From: Roseateles amylovorans
GTDB lineage: Bacteria > Pseudomonadota > Gammaproteobacteria > Burkholderiales > Burkholderiaceae_C
Length of the DNA stretch: 64,000 nucleotides
Direction of reading: 5' to 3'
Assembly: GCF_025398155.2 (NCBI RefSeq)
Contig: NZ_CP104562.2
Coordinates: 2,356,001 to 2,420,000, forward strand
A program made the translations under genes and the position numbers. The number at the start of each line of letters is the position of its first letter. The stretch's first letter is position 1. The notes under the pieces were generated by a model. It worked only from the letters and a program-made list of their open reading frames with translations, was not told the origin of the DNA and made no database searches. Shown in pieces: positions 27,053-35,913 of this stretch.

Positions 27053-27928
27053 ATGGAGAAGCGTCTGAACCTGAAAAGCTTTATTCGACGAGTCGCCGCC
27101 TTCGTGGTTCCGACATTGATATTGATTTCGATTGCCATCGTTGCATGGTTTTCTCAGCGAGAGCAACGGGAACCGTTAGAAGCTGAGATGGCCACGGCGC
27201 CAATGAAGACGAGCGGAATCCACGATCCAGACATCGTTAGGGCAAGAGAACAGGCATTACCTATCAACGCGTCGAAATCGACTACAGAGGCCCGCCGGGT
27301 TCCACCTCCGTTGCAAACCATCGAACCCAAACTTGAAGAAGTTGAATACGCCTTCAAGCACTTTGAGGAGCAGCTTCAGAAGGCGCGGACCGGCGACGTG
27401 TCCGCCATCGTGAATCTGAATGCCGCGCTTCGTATGTGCGACGAGAAGAGTGAAGAAGAACGTGGCTACCGGCCGCCTGAATGTGCGTGGCTACCCATCA
27501 AAGGCCTGCAGGCGCGTGTGAGCCTGTTGGACGAGTTCGCGCGAGCCGAGAAGGCTTCGCCACAGGTCAAGGCAATGCTCGCGGGGCAACTGCTGTCAAA
27601 CGCAGAAAAGGTGCCCGAGTTGCTGGCCGGCAAAAACATCTTTACCGACGAACAACTGCGTCGCCATGTCGAAGCGCTGGCCACCTCCGCCCTGGAGGCA
27701 GGAAACCGCGAAGCGGCATTGCTGCTGTCGGGGATTCATCGCTATGGCAGAGCCGGCCCGCGCGACCTCTCCAAGGCGTATGGCTATGCGTTGGTCGCTG
27801 CCGAACTGAATGCACGCATACAGCCGGACACGCTGGATTCGCTCAGGAAGTACCTCAGCCCATATGAGATCAATCAGGCCGAAGCTCTTCGCGATTCGTT
27901 CTTTCGGAGCGGCTCAGACGCACGCTGA
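27053..27928 (+). CDS. Membrane-anchored protein with Sel1-like repeat
   Basis: A basic start (MEKRLNLKSFIRR) is followed by one membrane helix (about 14-35; VVPTLILISIAIVAWF) and a mostly helical domain on the far side of the membrane. Near residues 225-260 the segment EAGNREAALLLSGIHRYG and AYGYALVAAEL matches a Sel1/TPR-like unit. Product 291 residues. The ribosome site is weak, so a different start is possible. GC is below the window average, particularly in the first third. No function can be given; Sel1-type proteins usually mediate protein contacts. Confidence 0.65.
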   Translation: MEKRLNLKSFIRRVAAFVVPTLILISIAIVAWFSQREQREPLEAEMATAPMKTSGIHDPDIVRAREQALPINASKSTTEARRVPPPLQTIEPKLEEVEYAFKHFEEQLQKARTGDVSAIVNLNAALRMCDEKSEEERGYRPPECAWLPIKGLQARVSLLDEFARAEKASPQVKAMLAGQLLSNAEKVPELLAGKNIFTDEQLRRHVEALATSALEAGNREAALLLSGIHRYGRAGPRDLSKAYGYALVAAELNARIQPDTLDSLRKYLSPYEINQAEALRDSFFRSGSDAR

Positions 27929-27990
27929 TCGGGGTTCATAAGGTGAGGCGCAAAGCAGTGATGCGCCGATGGGCCATTGGGGAGGACCCC

Positions 27991-28980
27991 TCACGCCCCC
28001 AGCGCGTGCGCCAACCCGGCCACTTCCCGCTCGAAGATCATCCGCTCCCGCAGCACCGCTTGCTGCGCAGGCCGCGACAGTTCCAGATAGAGCGGGTATT
28101 GCTGCAGCAGCTGACTCGCGCCGGCGAACACCTGGTCCACCGCATCCGGTTTGAAGTAGCACTCCTCCGGCAGCGCGTAGTCGCGCGCAGCGCCCACATC
28201 CAGCGCAAAGACGCAGCAATCGCGCATCAGCGCCTCACGGGCCAGGCGGTCCTTCCCCGGGAACGTACCCAGGTCGATGAACAGTCGGCTTCGGTCCAGC
28301 GCCTCGTAGACCTGCGACCGCGTCAGCCCGCGGATCAGGCGCACCTTGACTCCGCAGTCGCGCTCCAGGCGCGCCGCAATCGCGCCGACGTCATAGACCA
28401 CCTTGTGGTTGGCATTGAGCGCGATGTCGGTCTTGGGCAGCGTGGACGCAACCTCCACCTTGCCGGGCGTGTAGTCCGACAACGGCAGCGTGCGCCGGCA
28501 ACCCAGCGCCCGGATCACGTCATGCGCATAGCCCGATTGATAGGTGTGCAGCACCCGCTCGCTGCGCAAGGTGTTGAGGTTGACCTTCTGCACCGACAAA
28601 TACTCGAAGGCGTTGTCGATGCTCAGCCACCAGACCATGGGACTGCAATGCGGGAAGTAGCGCACCCAGTGCACATAGGTCTCGGCAAACACCACGCAGG
28701 TGTCCGCATTCATCACGATCTGCTCGGCCAGCACGGTCTGGTATTTCTCGTAATCCGCCACCGTGTTCGGGCGTGGCTGCAGGCGCAGCGCCGTGTTGGC
28801 GCCCAGCCCGTTGTGGCGGTAAAGCTCGTCGATCGCCGGCAGGTCGCTCGGCAGCACATACCAAACCCGCGCATCGTGCCCCTGGCGGATCAGCGCGTCG
28901 GAGAGCTGGTGCAGCGCCTCCGGGCCGCCGGTCTGCACGCCGTGCGGGATGAGGATGATGATCTGCTTGTTCGATGTCAT
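27991..28980 (-). CDS. Glycosyltransferase-like protein (GT-B-like)
   Basis: The opening IIILIPHGVQTGGPEALHQL is the donor-side glycine-rich start seen in GT4-type enzymes, where a GG follows the first strand. The later segment LFIDLGTFPGKDRLAREALM resembles the nucleotide-sugar-binding part with the conserved Glu. Overall similarity to typical GT4 enzymes is weak, so this is a fold-level call. Product 329 residues, no signal peptide, so cytosolic. It is the last of three sugar-transfer-type genes on the minus strand downstream of the two giant repeat-protein genes, 137 bp from its neighbour. Its substrate may be the repeat proteins or a polysaccharide. Confidence 0.65.
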   Translation of the reverse strand: MTSNKQIIILIPHGVQTGGPEALHQLSDALIRQGHDARVWYVLPSDLPAIDELYRHNGLGANTALRLQPRPNTVADYEKYQTVLAEQIVMNADTCVVFAETYVHWVRYFPHCSPMVWWLSIDNAFEYLSVQKVNLNTLRSERVLHTYQSGYAHDVIRALGCRRTLPLSDYTPGKVEVASTLPKTDIALNANHKVVYDVGAIAARLERDCGVKVRLIRGLTRSQVYEALDRSRLFIDLGTFPGKDRLAREALMRDCCVFALDVGAARDYALPEECYFKPDAVDQVFAGASQLLQQYPLYLELSRPAQQAVLRERMIFEREVAGLAHALGA

Positions 28981-29117
28981 GTCAGGCCTCGTAGGCAGCG
29001 CAATGCGGGGTGGCGTCGGTCGGGTGCGGTCGATCGCGTCGGATGCGTCGGGGGGCTATGGGGTCGGTCGGACAGGTCGGCGGAATCAGCACCATGTTCC
29101 GTTTCGCAGGGGGCAAC

Positions 29118-29858
29118 TCACGCCAGTGCGGCCAGGCGCGCCTGCAGCCGTTGAGCAGCCTCGGCGGACACCGCTTGCAGACCGGGCAGCAGGAAGTTGC
29201 TGCGCGACTTGATGATGCGGTCGGACAGATGGTCCACCAGGAACTCCGGCATCTCGCGATAGACCGACGGCAGGTGGAAGATGCCGTGGAATCCGAAGGT
29301 CGGGTAGGGCACCGCCGGAAACTCCACCGAGAAATGCGAGGCAATGGCCTTGGGCGCGAACCGGCAGCCCAGCCGCTCCAGGGTGTCACGCATGCGGCGG
29401 CAGATGAACAGGTCTTCCGCCTCGCTGGGGTCGTCGTAGTCGAGGGCGGCCACCGCCTGCACCAGCCGCTTGGAGCGCCAGGAGAAGCCGCCGTTGCCGA
29501 CCTCATGGCGCTCGTAGTTGGGCCAGGGCGCGCCGATGTAGTCGTAATGCAGGAAGTGCGGCGAGAACTGGTCCGGATTGAGCACGAAGCCGTCGTACTG
29601 GATCACGAGCACATGGTCGGCGCTGAGGTGCTTGGCCAGCTCCTGGGTGATCAGCAGGTTGTAGTCCCGGATGGAGGTCAGCGTCGGCACCGGAATCACC
29701 GGCAGGCCGGGCCACAAGGCGGGCTGGTCCGAATAGATCAGCACCTGCGAGATCGGCAGCCCCTGCTGCTCCATCACGCGCAGGGTGTGGGTCAGCGCCT
29801 GCCGGGCCAGCACATGCAGATCGGTATCGACGATGGCGACCGCCAGGTTGGGCTTCAT
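29118..29858 (-). CDS. DUF5672-type glycosyltransferase-like protein
   Basis: Contains the features I associate with DUF5672 proteins: VLVIQYDGFVLNPDQFSPHF, YDYIGAPWPNYERHEVGNGG and FSWRSKRLV. QYDGF and the GNGGF motif resemble the donor and acceptor parts of GT-A glycosyltransferases. The ATG at 29858 is preceded by AAGGAG at ideal spacing; a TTG one codon upstream opens the longer frame. Product 246 residues, no signal or membrane segment. It starts 19 bp after the stop of the upstream glycosyltransferase gene, so the two form an operon. The sugar and acceptor are unknown. Confidence 0.75.
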   Translation of the reverse strand: MKPNLAVAIVDTDLHVLARQALTHTLRVMEQQGLPISQVLIYSDQPALWPGLPVIPVPTLTSIRDYNLLITQELAKHLSADHVLVIQYDGFVLNPDQFSPHFLHYDYIGAPWPNYERHEVGNGGFSWRSKRLVQAVAALDYDDPSEAEDLFICRRMRDTLERLGCRFAPKAIASHFSVEFPAVPYPTFGFHGIFHLPSVYREMPEFLVDHLSDRIIKSRSNFLLPGLQAVSAEAAQRLQARLAALA

Positions 29859-29877
29859 CAAGGCTCCTTGTCGGTGC

Positions 29878-31035
29878 TCAGAGCAGGTCCAGCAACTGCC
29901 GGGTCACCGTGCCCCAGGAGAAGCGTTCAGCCAGCCGCAGGCGAGCTGCCTCGCGGCGCACCGGCGGCGGCAGCCGCTGCTCGACGACCTGCAGCATGGC
30001 CTCCCGCAGGTCCTCCAGATCCGGCACCACGAAGGCGCCGCCCACCGGTTGCGGCGCGTCCGCGGCGGTCCCCGGCCGGGTGTGCAGTCGATGGCAGAGT
30101 TCGGGCGGGGTGAAGTCGTCGGTGGCGCCGCCGCCGCTGACGATCACATGGGTGCCGCAGCCCATCGCCTCCAGCACCGGCAGGTTGAAGCCTTCGGCAC
30201 GGTAGGGCGAGACATACGCATCCGACAGCGCATACAGCGACCGGATCTGCGGCAGGTTCAAGCTGGTGGAGAGCACCGAGATCCCGTCACGCACCTGCGC
30301 GGCACCGATCTGCGGCGCGCGGGCCGCCATTTCGGCGAACACCCGTTCCACCGTGATGCCGTACAGGCCTTGGTGGTCCTTCAGGATCAGGCGCACCGGC
30401 AGGCCGGCCAACCGCAGTTCGGCAAAAGCCAGCAGCAGCAGGTCGATGCCCTTGTTCCAGGTCGCCACGCCCACATTGGTGAACACCGTCTCATGCGGCT
30501 GGATGTTCAACGCGAGCCGGGCTTGCTGACGCTGCTCCTCGGTCATCGGCAGAAAGGTGTCGGTCTTGTAGCCGTGCGGCACGACCCGCACCTTCTCAGG
30601 ATCGAAGCCGTAGTCCACCAGCCGGGCCTGGGACCAGCGGGTCGGTGTGATGACGAGGTCATCGCCCTGAGTCAACGCGGACGGCGCCAGCCCGGGTGGA
30701 TCGAAGCTCTTCTCCGACAAGCCGAATTCGGTGACGACAAAGGTCGCAGTGCGCCGCGCGCTGCCGGGCGTGCCGGCACGGACCGGGGAGGCGATGCGCA
30801 GGCACACATCCATGACCTGGTCGCCGGGGTCGGGCAGGCTTTCGATGACCGCGCGTTCCTCGGGCGAGAAGCCGGCATCGAGCTTGCTGCGGTCCCAGTG
30901 CGGCATGAAGAAGGGCGCGTCGCGGTGGAACAGCTGGAAGCGCGCGTCCTTCACCATCTCCAGGATCTGGTTCTGATTGACCATCGCGATGGAGTGGTTC
31001 ACCCCTCGCCAGCCCTCGATGCACAGTGTTTTCAA
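29878..31035 (-). CDS. Glycosyltransferase family 4 protein
   Basis: A GT-B glycosyltransferase. The C-terminal half has VFTNVGVATWNKGIDLLLLA (start of the donor domain), LNLPQIRSLYALSDAYVSPY and AEGFNLPVLEAMGCGTHVIV, the GT4 motif with both conserved Glu. The frame is open to 31152, but the likely start is the TTG at 31035 (reads KTLCIEGWRGVNHSI), preceded by AAGGG at a normal distance; no in-frame ATG fits. Product 385 residues. It is the first sugar-transfer gene after the smaller giant repeat protein (234 bp gap) and is followed closely by the DUF5672 gene. Confidence 0.85.
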   Translation of the reverse strand: MKTLCIEGWRGVNHSIAMVNQNQILEMVKDARFQLFHRDAPFFMPHWDRSKLDAGFSPEERAVIESLPDPGDQVMDVCLRIASPVRAGTPGSARRTATFVVTEFGLSEKSFDPPGLAPSALTQGDDLVITPTRWSQARLVDYGFDPEKVRVVPHGYKTDTFLPMTEEQRQQARLALNIQPHETVFTNVGVATWNKGIDLLLLAFAELRLAGLPVRLILKDHQGLYGITVERVFAEMAARAPQIGAAQVRDGISVLSTSLNLPQIRSLYALSDAYVSPYRAEGFNLPVLEAMGCGTHVIVSGGGATDDFTPPELCHRLHTRPGTAADAPQPVGGAFVVPDLEDLREAMLQVVEQRLPPPVRREAARLRLAERFSWGTVTRQLLDLL

Positions 31036-31269
31036 CGCATGTCCCTTTGGTGGCGGCCACGCTCCGCGGACGGGCCATGACCAATCATCGGCGAATTGTG
31101 TCGCCGCAGGGAAACGGGGCATGCCTCGATAAGGGATGCTCCAGGCGTTCAACTCCGCAGGAAGGGCACCCGCGTCGACCCGGATGACGACGGCGCGACG
31201 TCCATCCGATCAGCGCCGAGCGACCCCAGGCGGACCGGTGCAGCGCCGAGCCGCGCCGATCAGCGCCGA

Positions 31270-34200
31270 TCAGATCAGCGGCGCAGCGGCGTCTTCGCCT
31301 TCCTGGCGCTTGAGCGCGCTGAGCAGGCTGTGGTGCACATGGCCGGTGTCTGTGCTGGCACTGGCACCGGCACTGGACGTCGAGGCACTGCTGACCGCGG
31401 GGGCCGTGACGCCCTCGGACAGCAGTCCACCCGCATCGGTCGACTTGGGCGAGGCCAGCACCTCGGCGGCACTGGGCAGCGAGGCGGTGTGCGGGGCGTC
31501 CGAACTCGCCTTGGCGAACCAGACATCCGCCATCTCATGGGTCTTGCCGTCCGCGGTCTTGTAGCCCGAGATCAGTCCCAGCAGGTTGCCGTTGTCCTGC
31601 GCGGTGCCCGCCTTGGCATTGAGGTCCAGCTCGACGATGCCCAGCGAGGCCAGGCTCACCAGCTCACCCCCATCGGTCTTGCCGTTGCCGTTGGCATCGG
31701 CCCAGATCCGCAGCTCGCCAAAGGCGGCGTCGGCGGCATTGAGGCGGTGGTCATGGTTGGCGTCCAGCGCGGCCATCGCCTCATAGCCGTGGGCGGCATG
31801 CTGGCCGTTCGCCAGCACGGTGCCGGTGCCGAAGAGCTCGGTGCCGTTGTTGATCAGCCCGTCGCCATTGATGTCGCGTGCCAGCAGGCCGTTGCCCTGG
31901 GCCATCCAGCCCCACTGCTGGGTCTGGCCGGTGCCGTTCAGATCGAACAGCACGCCGTTCTGCGCCGAGACGGTGGACAGCCCGTGACCGTCCAAGTTGA
32001 GCATGATGGGCGTGGCGAGGAACAGTGCATCCAGCTGCTGACCGCTCATCGCCTGGATGGCATCGGAGCTGAAGGCCAGCACCTGGTTCATGTTCAGCGC
32101 GGTCAGGTCGCGCGTCTCCAGACCGATCACCGCGTCGCTGGTGATGGCATGGATCTGGTCGATCGTCAGCGCCCGCGCCTGGTCGCGGGTCAGCGCGGCC
32201 AGTTCGTCGCTGGACAGGGTGGCAAAGCCCTCGGACGAGATCGAGGCCAGTTGCGCCGTGGTCAGCGACATCACTTGCCGGCTGTCCAGCGCCATGATCG
32301 CGTCGGTGTTCATCGCCGCCAGTTGCTCGGTGTGCAGGCCACGCAGCACCGTGGTGCTGATGCCGTGGATCTGATCCGCGCCGAGCGCGGCGAAGACGTC
32401 GGTGCTCAGGCCGTTGAGGGCGGCGGTGCCCAGCCCGCGGAAGGCGGCGGAGCTGAGTGCGGCGAAGTCCTCGGTGGCGAAACCGGTCAGCTGCGTCACC
32501 GTCATCTCGGCGAGCTGGGTGCTCATCATCAGATGGATCTGGTCGGTGTTGAGCGCGGCAAAGTCGCCGGCCTCCATCACCCGGATCGCCCGCACCGGCA
32601 GCAGCGCGACGTCCTGCGCATCCAGCGCCGCGATCTGGTCGCCGGTCCAGGCCAGCACCTGCACATTGGTGAGGGCCGAGACCTGGGCGGTGTTCAGCGC
32701 CGCGATCTGGTCGGTGTGCATCGCTGCGGCTTGCTGGTAGGTCAGCGAGGCGACCTGGTTCGGCGTCAGGGCCTGGATCTGGGTCAGGCTGAGCAGACCG
32801 ATCTGATCGCTCGTCAGGCCGCGCAGCGCCGTGGTGTGCAGCACGGCCAGGTCCTGGGTCTCGATGCCGGCGAGCTGGGTGGCGTCCAGCAAGGCGAGCT
32901 GCGAAGACCGCAAGGCCGCGAACTGCAGGGTGCTCATCGCCTCGAGTTCGTCCGGGGCCATGGCCGCGATCTGCAGCGACGTGAGCGCGGCGATCTGGCG
33001 CGGGGAGAGCAGCGCGATCTGGCCCGCATCGAGCGAGCCGAACTGGTCGCTGCTCATGCCCAGCACGGCAGCGCTGTTGAGCTTGGCAAGCTGGTCGCCA
33101 CTGAGGCGATCGAGCTGGTCGGCGCTCAAGCCGCTGAGCTGCTTGGAGGTGAGGGTGGCCAGCTGCGCATCGGTCAGCGACGCCACACTGTCGCCGCTCA
33201 AGGCGCCGAGCTGCGACGAGCTCCAGCCCAGGATCGCCCGGGTGCTCACCGCGGCGACGTCCACCGCCTCCAGGTTGGCGATCTGGTCGGTCGTCAGGGC
33301 GCCGATCTGCCGCGAGGACAGCACCGCGTACTGCGCCGTGTTCATCGCATTCAGGTCGGCCTGCGACCAGGTCGCGAGCTGGTGGGTCGTCAGCGCGGCG
33401 ACCTGGTTGGTGCGCATCGCATCGATCTGCGAATCCACCAGCGCATTGAGCTGCGTGCTGGTGAACGCCTGCAAGGCGAGCACGCTCAGGCCGCGCACAC
33501 CGTCGCTGGACAGCGCATCGATCTGGTCCGGCGTCATGGCTGCGACCTGGCCGGTGCTGAGCTGGGCCGTCTGGCTGCTGCCGAAGGCGCCGAACTGGTC
33601 GCGACTGAGCTGGCTGATCTGGCCAGAGCCCAACGCCGCCAGGAAGCCCGGCTTGATCGCCGCCAGCAGCTCGGGCGCGAGTTGGCCGATCTCGTTGGAA
33701 GCAATGGCGGCCAACTGGAAGGAGCTCAACGCACTGAACTGGGCCGTGCCCAGCGCATTGAAGTTCTCATGATCCAGGCTGCGGATCTGGGCGGTCGTCA
33801 GCGCCACGATCTGGCTGGTGCGCATGGCCGTGAGCGCGCCGGCGCCCAGGGCATCCAACTGGTCGGCCGTCAGGCCGCGGATGGCCACGGTGTTGATGGC
33901 CTGCAGCGCGTCGGTGGTCAGCACCTGCAGTTGGTCGGGACGCAGCGCGGCCACCTGGCCGGCGTTGAGCACCGTGGCCTGCGCGCTGCTGATGGCGCCG
34001 ACCATGACGACGTCCAGCGCCTGGATCTGGGCGGTGCTGAGCGAACGGATCACCGTGCCGGACAGCGCACCGAAGTCCTCGGTCTGCAGCAGCGACACCT
34101 GATCGGTGGTGAGCCCCCGGAACTGCGCGGAACTGAAGGCAGCGAACTGGCCGGTGGTCAGGCTGTTGAGGTCTTCCGGCGTGAGTGCCGCCAGTTGCGC

Positions 34201-35745
34201 GGTGGTTAGCGCGCGGATCTGGTTGCTGGTCAGCGCGATCAGCTGGTCGCTGCCCAGCAGGTCCAGTTGCTCGGTCGACAAGCCGGCAATCACCCGGGTG
34301 GACAGGGCCTGGATCGCGCTGGTGCTCAGCGAGATCAGTTGATCCGAACTGAGGTTCTGCAGCTGCTGCGTGGTCAGCGCGCCGGTCTGGCTGCTGCTCA
34401 GGGCCGCCAACTGGGCGGTGTCCAGGGCCGCCAGTTGGCCTGGCGTGAGTCCCCTGAGCGCGACGCTGCTGAGCGCGGCCAGGTCCTCGGTATCCAGCGA
34501 ACGAATCTGGTCGATCGACAGGGCCGCCACCTGCTTGGAGGTGAGGGCGGCGATCTGCAGGGTGCTCAGCGCGGCCAGGTCGTCGGTGTCGAAAGCCGCC
34601 AGCTGACGGGTGCTGAGGGTGCTGATCTGGTTGGTGCGCAGCGCGCCGAGCTGCTCGCTGTCCATCGCGGCCAGCACCTCGGGCTTCAGGCCCGCCAGGG
34701 CCGAGCTGCTGAGGGCGCGCAGTTCGTCGGTGCTGAACGAAGGAAGTTGCTCGCTGTGCAGGCCGACCAACTGGGTGGAGGTCAGGCTGGCGACCTGACG
34801 GCTGGTCAACGCATCCAGCTGCTCGGAGCTGAGGGCCGCGAGCTGGGTGGAGGCGATCGCCCGCAGACCCTTGGTGCCGATGGCGGCGAGGTCCTCGCCC
34901 TCCAGGGCGCTGATCTGGGCGGTGCTGAGCGCCTTGATCTGCAGCGTGCCGACGGCGGCCATCTGCTCGGTGCTCAGCGCGGCCAGGGTGTCGGTGGCCA
35001 GGGTGCGGAACTGCTGGCTGCTGAGCGCAGCCACCTGCTTCGATTCCAGCGCGACGATGGTGTCGGAGCTGAGGTGGCTGACGGCCGTCGTGGTCAGGTT
35101 GCGCACCGCCTGGGTGCTGAGCGACTGCAGGGACTCGCTGGCCATCGCATTGAGCTGCGCGGCGGTGAGGCCCTTGCTCTGGCTGCCGCTGAGCGTGGCG
35201 ATCTGCGAGGTGCCCAGCACATTGAGCTGGTCGGTCGAGAGCGCGGCGATCTGCACCGTGTTCATCGCCTTGACCTGGCTGGTGCTCAGCGCGGCGACTT
35301 CGTCCAGCGCCAGCAGGCCGATCTGGGCGCTGCCCAGGCCGCGGACCTGGATGGAGCTCAGCGCCTGGATCTGGGTGCTGTCCAGCGCGGCGAACTGGTC
35401 GCTGTCCATGCGGCGCAGCCGGTCCACCGTCAGCGCCGGGATCTGGGTGGTGGTCAGGGCATGGATCTGGTCGCTGGTCAGGACCGCCAGCGAGGCGGTG
35501 GTGAGGGTGCGCAGCGCGCCGGTGTTCAGCGCCTGGATGTCGGTCAGCTCCATGGCCGAGAGCTGTCCGGACGCCAGGTAGTTGAGCTGGCGCGCGGTCA
35601 GCGCGGACACCTGCACCGGGGTCAGCGCCACCACCTGCTCGGCACTGAGCAGCGCCCACTGCCCACCGCTGAGCGTGGCGAGCTGGGCGGTGGTCAGTTC
35701 AGCGATCTGCTCGGGCGTGAGCGCGGTGACGTCGAAGGTGGCCAT
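31270..35745 (-). CDS. Giant octapeptide-repeat protein with C-terminal EF-hand-like domain (shorter paralogue)
   Basis: 1491 residues. After a nine-residue start (MATFDVTAL), residues 10-1241 are 154 consecutive octads with no insertion or deletion. Consensus: two Ser/Thr-like residues, any, Gln or Asp, Ile/Val/Leu, any, Ala/Gly/Ser, Leu or Met (examples TPEQIAEL, STAQIQAL, TTDQIANL). Residues 1242-1491 are a domain found at the end of many large secreted adhesins, with a hydrophobic PIMLNLDGHG start and calcium-type loops DINGDG, DANHDH and DANGNG. The tail ends AAAPLI. There is no N-terminal signal, so type I secretion is possible, but no exporter is in the window. The ribosome site is poor; expression may depend on the larger gene upstream. 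Octads are far more varied than in the paralogue. Function unknown. Confidence 0.88.
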   Translation of the reverse strand: MATFDVTALTPEQIAELTTAQLATLSGGQWALLSAEQVVALTPVQVSALTARQLNYLASGQLSAMELTDIQALNTGALRTLTTASLAVLTSDQIHALTTTQIPALTVDRLRRMDSDQFAALDSTQIQALSSIQVRGLGSAQIGLLALDEVAALSTSQVKAMNTVQIAALSTDQLNVLGTSQIATLSGSQSKGLTAAQLNAMASESLQSLSTQAVRNLTTTAVSHLSSDTIVALESKQVAALSSQQFRTLATDTLAALSTEQMAAVGTLQIKALSTAQISALEGEDLAAIGTKGLRAIASTQLAALSSEQLDALTSRQVASLTSTQLVGLHSEQLPSFSTDELRALSSSALAGLKPEVLAAMDSEQLGALRTNQISTLSTRQLAAFDTDDLAALSTLQIAALTSKQVAALSIDQIRSLDTEDLAALSSVALRGLTPGQLAALDTAQLAALSSSQTGALTTQQLQNLSSDQLISLSTSAIQALSTRVIAGLSTEQLDLLGSDQLIALTSNQIRALTTAQLAALTPEDLNSLTTGQFAAFSSAQFRGLTTDQVSLLQTEDFGALSGTVIRSLSTAQIQALDVVMVGAISSAQATVLNAGQVAALRPDQLQVLTTDALQAINTVAIRGLTADQLDALGAGALTAMRTSQIVALTTAQIRSLDHENFNALGTAQFSALSSFQLAAIASNEIGQLAPELLAAIKPGFLAALGSGQISQLSRDQFGAFGSSQTAQLSTGQVAAMTPDQIDALSSDGVRGLSVLALQAFTSTQLNALVDSQIDAMRTNQVAALTTHQLATWSQADLNAMNTAQYAVLSSRQIGALTTDQIANLEAVDVAAVSTRAILGWSSSQLGALSGDSVASLTDAQLATLTSKQLSGLSADQLDRLSGDQLAKLNSAAVLGMSSDQFGSLDAGQIALLSPRQIAALTSLQIAAMAPDELEAMSTLQFAALRSSQLALLDATQLAGIETQDLAVLHTTALRGLTSDQIGLLSLTQIQALTPNQVASLTYQQAAAMHTDQIAALNTAQVSALTNVQVLAWTGDQIAALDAQDVALLPVRAIRVMEAGDFAALNTDQIHLMMSTQLAEMTVTQLTGFATEDFAALSSAAFRGLGTAALNGLSTDVFAALGADQIHGISTTVLRGLHTEQLAAMNTDAIMALDSRQVMSLTTAQLASISSEGFATLSSDELAALTRDQARALTIDQIHAITSDAVIGLETRDLTALNMNQVLAFSSDAIQAMSGQQLDALFLATPIMLNLDGHGLSTVSAQNGVLFDLNGTGQTQQWGWMAQGNGLLARDINGDGLINNGTELFGTGTVLANGQHAAHGYEAMAALDANHDHRLNAADAAFGELRIWADANGNGKTDGGELVSLASLGIVELDLNAKAGTAQDNGNLLGLISGYKTADGKTHEMADVWFAKASSDAPHTASLPSAAEVLASPKSTDAGGLLSEGVTAPAVSSASTSSAGASASTDTGHVHHSLLSALKRQEGEDAAAPLI
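32023..35718 (-). repeat. 24-bp coding repeat array, 154 units
   Basis: DNA encoding residues 10-1241 of the shorter giant protein. Units are diverged at DNA level. Octads with Asp or Glu before Leu or Phe (for example DTEDLAAL, QTEDFGAL, EAVDVAAV, ETQDLAVL) recur at units 52, 69, 86, 103 and 120, exactly 17 units apart; a second series runs at 48, 65, 82, 99 and 116. Confidence 0.9.
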
Positions 35746-35876
35746 GCGGGGTTGCCGGGGAACGATCTGGAATCGAAGACCAAGGCGCGATCGGGGCCCT
35801 GTGCGGATTGTCGGCCGGCAGGGCGGTTCCCCGTGCGTGAAAAATGCACAGCCGCGAAGCGTTGGCGCTCAATGGC

Positions 35877-35900
35877 AAACCGGGGGCACAAGGCCCCCGG
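35877..35900 (-). terminator. Hairpin between the two giant repeat-protein genes
   Basis: Read on the minus strand, CCGGGGGC and GCCCCCGG pair around a CTTGT loop, followed by TTTG. It begins 13 bases after the stop of the larger gene. The T-run is short, so it may be a partial terminator that lets some transcripts continue into the paralogue. Confidence 0.55.
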
Positions 35901-35913
35901 CTTCTTACAGGTC

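Noticed and set aside
26819..27186. Two short + strand frames between the hypothetical genes
   Set aside because: No ribosome site, composition not protein-like, overlapping frames.
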